From: Elusimicrobiota bacterium
Lineage (GTDB): Bacteria; Elusimicrobiota; Elusimicrobia; Elusimicrobiales; UBA9959
Direction: 5' to 3'
Length of the DNA stretch: 8,947 nucleotides
NCBI GenBank assembly: GCA_022703115.1
Contig: JAKLEK010000053.1
Coordinates: 1 to 8,947, forward strand
The translations under genes and the position numbers were made by a program. A model generated the notes under the pieces. That model saw nothing but the letters and a program-made list of their open reading frames with translations, was not told the origin of the DNA and did not search any database. Of the stretch, positions 4,893-8,947 are shown piece after piece (within the stretch, counting starts at the first letter, position 1; every line of letters starts with the position of its first letter).

Positions 4893-7088
4893 CTAATGCC
4901 TGAAATGGCGCATGCCGGTAAGTACCATGGACAACCCCAGCCTGTCGGCGGCCATCACCACTTCCTTGTCCTTCACCGAACCGCCCGGCTGTATGACCGA
5001 GGTAACGCCCAGCGCCGCTGCGGTCTCCAGCGAATCAGGGAAAGGGAAGAAGGCGTCGGACGCCATCACCAGGACCCCGGGCTTCGGGTTCAGCTTAAGG
5101 AACTCCCCGTACTTGTGCCCGGCCATATGCACGGCGTCCACCCGGGACATCTGCCCCGCGCCTATCCCCACCGTCCGCCCGCGGTCCGCCAGCACTATCG
5201 CGTTGGAGCGCACGTATTTCACCGCCGTCCAGGCGAACTTCAGGGCCTCGGTCTCCTCAGCCGACGGGCGTTTCAGAGTGGGCACTTCCCACTTGCCGCC
5301 CAGCAGTTGCCTGTCGTCCTCGCTTATCAGGACTTCGTGTCCCACGGATTTCAGCACCAGATGGTCGGATGGAAAGGAATCCCATTTAAGCAACCGCAGA
5401 TTGGTCTTTTTCGAAAAGACCTCCAGCGCCCCGGCGTCGAAATCCGGCGCGCAGATGACCTCTATGAATTTCTTAGATAGGAATTCCGCGATCTCCCCGT
5501 CCAGTCTGCGGTTAACGGCGATGATGCCGCCGAAGGCCGACAGGGGGTCCGAAGCCCAGGCCCGCTCGAATGCCTCGCGGAGGTCCACGCCGGCGCCCAT
5601 ACCGCAAGGGGTCACGTGCTTGAACACGACCGCGGCCGGCACGTCGAAATCCTGCACCGCCTGATAGGCCCCGTAGGCGTCCAGAATATTGTTGTACGAC
5701 AGCTCCTTGCCCTGCAGCTGCGCGAAAGGCAGTTTGTGATTGCGGGAATAGAGCGCGCAGCTCTGGTGCGGGTTCTCCCCGTAGCGCAGTTCGTTCATCT
5801 TGTTCAGCCGCGCTTCGAAAACGTCGGCGAACTCCGGCCGGGAGGAGGCGGCCGGCAGGGCGCTAGCCGAGGGGGCCAGCGCGCGGTGGATGGCGGTATC
5901 GTAGGCGCCGGTATGCCCGAAAGCCTTTACGGCCAGCTCTTTCTTAAGCTCCGGCGGAACGCGGCCGCCGTTGGCGCGCATGGCGTCCAGGACCCGGCCG
6001 TAATCCTGCGGACCGGTCAGCACCGCCACGTCCCGGCAGTTCTTGGCCGCCGCGCGGAGCAGGGCCACCCCGCCGATATCTATATTCTCTATGAGTTCCT
6101 CGGACCAGGGCGCGGCCTTCCGGGCCGTTTCCTCGAAAGGATAGAGGTTCACCACCACCATGTCTATCGGTTCTATACCGTGCCGCAGAACGGCTCCGGC
6201 GTGCCCGGGATCGTCCCTTCTGTAAAGTATGCCGCCGTGCACCATCGGGTTCAGCGTCTTGACCCTGCCGTCCAGCATTTCGGGAAAGCCGGTAAGGTCC
6301 TCCAGGGGCCGGACCGGCACGCCGGCGCCGGCCAGCAGCTTGTAGGTCCCTGAAGTGGAAACTATCTCCACCCCCGCGCCGGAAAGCCCCCGCGCGAAGT
6401 CCACCACCCCGCTCTTGTCCGAGACCGAGATCAGGACGCGCCGGACACGACCCGGCTCCTTTTCCTCCGCCTTCAGCGCGACGACCCTGTTCCCCTCGAT
6501 CCTCGCCAGCCCCCTGCAAAAGAGGTCGGCGGCCTTCGGATAGATGGCGTGCTCGGCCGCGGCCACCCGGGCGGCGAGAGAAGCGGGGGTGTCTTCGGAA
6601 AAAACGTCCACCGCGCGTTGCAGGACGACCGGGCCCCGGTCGTATTCCGAGTCGACAACGTGGACCGTGGCGCCGCTCAGGCGGACTCCCGAAGCCAGCA
6701 CCGCCTCGTGCAATTTCATGCCGTAAAAGCCTTTTCCGCCGAAAGCCGGCAGCAGCGCGGGATGGACGTTCAGGATCCTGCCGCGGAAAGCGTCGAGGAG
6801 CTCCGGTCCCAGCTTCAGCATGAAACCGGCCAGGCACACCAGGTCGGCCCGGTAGCGCAGACAGAGGTCCTTAAGATAGGCGTCGTAGTTGCGCGGGTCG
6901 GCGAATTTCTTCGGATCGGCGACCACGCCAGGAATGTTCTCCGCGCCCGCCCGCCTGAGCGCGCCGGCGCCGTCGCGGCTTGAGACCACCAGCGAAACCC
7001 TGCCGGCCAGCCGCCCCGCTTTCGAGGCGTCGATAAGCGCCTGCAGGTTCGTGCCCTCCCCGGAAGCGAACACCGCGATGTTCTTCAT
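4893..7088 (-). CDS. purN-purH: Fused PurN-PurH: GAR transformylase + AICAR transformylase/IMP cyclohydrolase
   Basis: This single 731-residue product carries three activities of de novo IMP synthesis, both transfers using 10-formyl-THF. Counting from the ATG at 7088, the PurN domain is about 1-204: FASGEGTNL near the start, the catalytic NVHPALLPAF (N107, H109) and the YDRGP aspartate (D150). After a short charged linker (AEEKEPGR, about 207-214) comes PurH, about 215-731: cyclohydrolase motifs SVSDKSG, STSGTYK, DGRVKTLNP and VVNLYPFEETA, then transformylase motifs ELRYGENPHQ, FKHVTPCG (K and H catalytic), SDPLSAFGG and RSNAIVLA, ending TGMRHFRH. Both halves are full length with no missing key residue. 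The ATG shares one base with the upstream gene's TGA; AGGGGGG lies 5 nt before it, whereas the alternative GTG at 7091 would leave only 2 nt. Translation is probably coupled to the upstream gene. Confidence 0.97.
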   Translation of the reverse strand: MKNIAVFASGEGTNLQALIDASKAGRLAGRVSLVVSSRDGAGALRRAGAENIPGVVADPKKFADPRNYDAYLKDLCLRYRADLVCLAGFMLKLGPELLDAFRGRILNVHPALLPAFGGKGFYGMKLHEAVLASGVRLSGATVHVVDSEYDRGPVVLQRAVDVFSEDTPASLAARVAAAEHAIYPKAADLFCRGLARIEGNRVVALKAEEKEPGRVRRVLISVSDKSGVVDFARGLSGAGVEIVSTSGTYKLLAGAGVPVRPLEDLTGFPEMLDGRVKTLNPMVHGGILYRRDDPGHAGAVLRHGIEPIDMVVVNLYPFEETARKAAPWSEELIENIDIGGVALLRAAAKNCRDVAVLTGPQDYGRVLDAMRANGGRVPPELKKELAVKAFGHTGAYDTAIHRALAPSASALPAASSRPEFADVFEARLNKMNELRYGENPHQSCALYSRNHKLPFAQLQGKELSYNNILDAYGAYQAVQDFDVPAAVVFKHVTPCGMGAGVDLREAFERAWASDPLSAFGGIIAVNRRLDGEIAEFLSKKFIEVICAPDFDAGALEVFSKKTNLRLLKWDSFPSDHLVLKSVGHEVLISEDDRQLLGGKWEVPTLKRPSAEETEALKFAWTAVKYVRSNAIVLADRGRTVGIGAGQMSRVDAVHMAGHKYGEFLKLNPKPGVLVMASDAFFPFPDSLETAAALGVTSVIQPGGSVKDKEVVMAADRLGLSMVLTGMRHFRH

Positions 7089-8386
7089 CACTGCCCCCCT
7101 ATGGCGTAGACCGCGGACTGCATCAGCCCCTGGAACCTTTTCTCGTCCGGCGATTCACGCCAGTTGTTCCAGACCCCGGCCAGGCAGTACCAGTCCCCGT
7201 TCTCCCTCATGAGCAGCCAGGCGCCGCTCACCACCCCCGGTTCGGCGCCGCCCTTGTACCCGGCGTAATCGAACCTGTTCCCCGGTATGGCGAGCCCGGG
7301 GTTCACGGACAGGATATCCCTGGCGGTCCTATCCTCTCCGGTACGAAAACGGTCCATAAGGCGGCACAGGTCGGCCGTTGAGGCGCGCCAGCCTATGCGG
7401 TCCATCGCGAACGGGCCGGGTTTATAGTTCACCGAACTCAGCGGCGTACCGGCGATCTTGTCCAGCAGCCAGTACCTCTCGGCCCTGGAAGCGTTCATAT
7501 AGTCCAGAGCGGATTCGGTGTCGCTCTTCAAGCGGAACACGTCCGCGGTCTTCAGGAAAGGGGTCATCAGCTCCGGCGCGGAATGCCCCAGTCTCGGCAG
7601 CAGGTCCTCTATGTTCCCGCGCCCGACCATATCCGCGATCATGTCGGCCGCCGTATTGTCGTTCTCGGCTATCATTCCAAGCGCGAGCGTATGCAGCGTA
7701 GCCGGCGAACCGGCGGGCCAGTCCCTGGTGCGGCCGGGCGGCAGGGACCTCGCGCCCTCTTTCAGGGTCAGGGTCTTCTTCCATGAATACTCTTTCTCCT
7801 GGACTGCGCCCAGGATATAGAGTTTGGAGAGGGCCGATATCGCCATGGCGTCGTTGGAATGCAGCGCCTCCAGCACCGCTCCGGGCGCGTTAAGCTTGAC
7901 CGCCAGGAAACCCGCCTCGCCCGGAAGCGCCGCGAACTGCTCCTTGATCGAGGCCAGCGACAGGTTCTTCCGGTTCGGCGTCCTGAAGAGCATGGAGGAG
8001 ATCCTCCCGGTTTCCCTGTTCACAGTGAGCGCAAGCGGAAGGAGGAAGCTTTTTTCCGTCTCGAAGATGAAATGCGCGGTCTCGGGCGTGTCGTAGGTCT
8101 CCAGTCTCACCGCCGCTATTCTGCCGTATTCGCGATGCAGCCTCGACAGGGTTTCCACGGTCTTCGCCAGGGAAGTGTACCTGAAGTACACGGCGTCGAA
8201 AAGCTCCCTCACCCGGAGCGTCCCATTCATTTGGGCCGCGAGCTCCTCCGCTTTACGCAGCAGGACTTTTTCGCTCTCCTCCTGGGCGCCGGCGTCGTTC
8301 TCGCAGGACATAGGGGCCTGTTCCAGCCCGGCGGCCGGCGCCTGGACCAGCCAGAGGCAGAATACCAACGTCAGGGTCCTTTTCAT
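7088..8386 (-). CDS. Secreted beta-lactamase-fold (serine hydrolase family) protein, catalytic serine apparently missing
   Basis: The 432-residue product starts with a signal peptide (MKRT, hydrophobic 5-18, cleavage likely near APAAG), so it should act outside the cytoplasmic membrane. Residues about 45-140 resemble the N-terminal alpha/beta (NTF2-like) domain found in related secreted serine hydrolases. Residues about 165-430 resemble class A beta-lactamase (Beta-lactamase2 type): AISALSKLYILGAV (182-195), LPPG...WPAG (215-226), ENDNTAADMI (241-250), IGWRASTADLC (331-341) and YKGGAEPGV (377-385). In the family the first motif is GSxxKLYxLGAL; here the position three before K188 is Ala185, with Ser184 one place early. 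SDN reads NDN (242-244). K378 of KxG is kept. Start ATG at 8386 with weak GGGA 7-8 nt upstream. It lies 67 nt after purM and overlaps purNH by one base. Enzymatic activity is doubtful; a binding or regulatory role is possible. Confidence 0.88.
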   Translation of the reverse strand: MKRTLTLVFCLWLVQAPAAGLEQAPMSCENDAGAQEESEKVLLRKAEELAAQMNGTLRVRELFDAVYFRYTSLAKTVETLSRLHREYGRIAAVRLETYDTPETAHFIFETEKSFLLPLALTVNRETGRISSMLFRTPNRKNLSLASIKEQFAALPGEAGFLAVKLNAPGAVLEALHSNDAMAISALSKLYILGAVQEKEYSWKKTLTLKEGARSLPPGRTRDWPAGSPATLHTLALGMIAENDNTAADMIADMVGRGNIEDLLPRLGHSAPELMTPFLKTADVFRLKSDTESALDYMNASRAERYWLLDKIAGTPLSSVNYKPGPFAMDRIGWRASTADLCRLMDRFRTGEDRTARDILSVNPGLAIPGNRFDYAGYKGGAEPGVVSGAWLLMRENGDWYCLAGVWNNWRESPDEKRFQGLMQSAVYAIGGQ

Positions 8387-8435
8387 GATGTTTTCCCGGT
8401 GCAGACGTTCGGAACCCGTTACCGCGCTGAAGAAC

Positions 8436-8451
8436 CCGGCGGATGCGCCGG
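8436..8451. repeat. GC hairpin just after purM stop
   Basis: CCGGCG and CGCCGG form a 6-bp perfect stem around a 4-nt loop, 2 nt beyond the purM stop codon (8454-8456). On the minus strand GTTCTTC follows, which is only weakly T-rich. It could be a leaky terminator or an mRNA stability element between purM and the hydrolase-like gene. Function is inferred. Confidence 0.45.
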
Positions 8452-8453
8452 AG

Positions 8454-8947
8454 CTATTCCATTTTGACCTTGCCGCTTCCCTTGACCACGCGGCCGATCC
8501 GCACGGCGCCGCTCAGGGCGCCAAGCGCCGTACGCGCCGAATCCGGGCGGACCGCCGCTATCATGCCGATACCCATATTGAAAGCGTCCCACATCTCCCG
8601 TTCCGGTATGGAGCCCGCCTTCTGGACCAGACGCATTATAGGCGGCACGCGCCACGAACTCAGGTCGACCAGGGCGTCCACGCCGCGCGGCAGGATCCGC
8701 TCGAGATTGCCGGCTATGCCTGAACCTGTTATATGGGCCAGGCCGAGCACGTCGGAGCCTTTTCTCTTAAGGGCGGCGCGCAGCTTGTTCACGTCCTTGA
8801 CGTAGATCCGGGTGGGCGTCAGCAACTCTTTGGCGTGCTTCTGAAGCCGCTTCCCCTTCAGAGCGGCGCGTATCAGCGAATAGCCGTTCGAATGGAAGCC
8901 GCTGGACCTGAGGCCGATGAGCACGTCTCCGGGGCGGATCCGGGAAC
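8454..8947 (-). CDS. purM: Phosphoribosylformylglycinamidine cyclo-ligase (AIR synthase), C-terminal part, cut by right edge
   Basis: PurM closes the imidazole ring of FGAM with ATP to give AIR, step 5 of purine synthesis. Only the last 163 codons of a protein usually near 340 residues are in the window; the frame is open to the right edge. Seen motifs: SRIRPGDVLIGLRSSGFHSNGYSLIR at the edge (first part PGDVLIGL, then SSGFHSNGYSL), LTPTRIYVKDV, HITGSGIAGNLERILP, the substrate-site EMWDAFNMGIGM, and the ending VRIGRVVKGSGKVKME. These match the C-terminal AIRS domain without gaps. The apparent start at 8924 is an internal GTG codon, not the gene start. It is the most upstream purine gene visible, followed by a hairpin and the hydrolase-like gene. 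Confidence 0.96.
   Translation of the reverse strand, partial: SRIRPGDVLIGLRSSGFHSNGYSLIRAALKGKRLQKHAKELLTPTRIYVKDVNKLRAALKRKGSDVLGLAHITGSGIAGNLERILPRGVDALVDLSSWRVPPIMRLVQKAGSIPEREMWDAFNMGIGMIAAVRPDSARTALGALSGAVRIGRVVKGSGKVKME

Noticed and set aside
5944..6837. Minus-strand frame of 297 codons inside purN-purH
   Set aside because: It is an out-of-frame shadow of the PurN-PurH gene, rich in Arg, Gly and Pro, with no domain.
1..8947. CRISPR arrays, tRNA or rRNA genes, insertion sequences, phage genes
   Set aside because: No regularly spaced direct repeats, no tRNA cloverleaf or rRNA-like segment, and no transposase or integrase motif were seen on either strand.

Overview
This is a GC-rich bacterial chromosomal window in which every gene I can support lies on the minus strand, so transcription runs from high to low coordinates. 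The gene content is mostly core: purine biosynthesis, then the widespread bacterial block rpsF-ssb-rpsR-rplI-dnaB, then alr. Nothing points to a plasmid, phage or integrated island. I cannot fix the lineage from sequence alone. The PurN-PurH fusion, high GC and patchy Shine-Dalgarno use suggest an environmental Gram-negative-type bacterium outside the best-studied groups; Elusimicrobiota or a similar phylum is only a low-confidence guess.

Right half (8947 down to 4072). The C-terminal part of purM enters from the right edge. It is followed by a secreted protein with a class A beta-lactamase / serine-hydrolase fold, then by one long ORF joining purN (GAR transformylase) to purH (AICAR transformylase / IMP cyclohydrolase), then by a class I SAM-dependent methyltransferase. 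Gaps are 67 nt, a 1-nt stop/start overlap, and 32 nt, so this reads as one transcription unit. PurM, PurN and PurH supply steps 5, 3 and 9-10 of de novo IMP synthesis. The hydrolase-like protein is the odd member: it lacks the expected nucleophilic serine and the serine of the SDN motif, yet it is translationally coupled to purNH.

Middle (3685 to 4071). A 387-nt stretch without a gene separates the two units. It holds a roughly 208-nt imperfect inverted repeat with four matched arm segments, and next to rpsF a near-consensus sigma-70-type promoter whose -10 hexamer lies only 8 nt from the rpsF ATG. With no Shine-Dalgarno sequence there, this predicts a leaderless or almost leaderless rpsF mRNA.

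Left half (3684 down to 1). The block rpsF (S6), ssb, rpsR (S18), rplI (L9), dnaB (replicative helicase) and the N-terminal half of alr (alanine racemase, cut by the left edge) follows with gaps of 26-55 nt. It couples ribosome assembly, single-strand DNA binding and fork unwinding, with a cell-wall precursor enzyme at the end. Strong GC-rich hairpins without T-tracts sit in the rplI-dnaB and dnaB-alr gaps (and also after purM).

Most interesting points: the apparent pseudo-hydrolase inside the purine operon, the PurN-PurH fusion, the predicted leaderless rpsF promoter, and the long inverted repeat.
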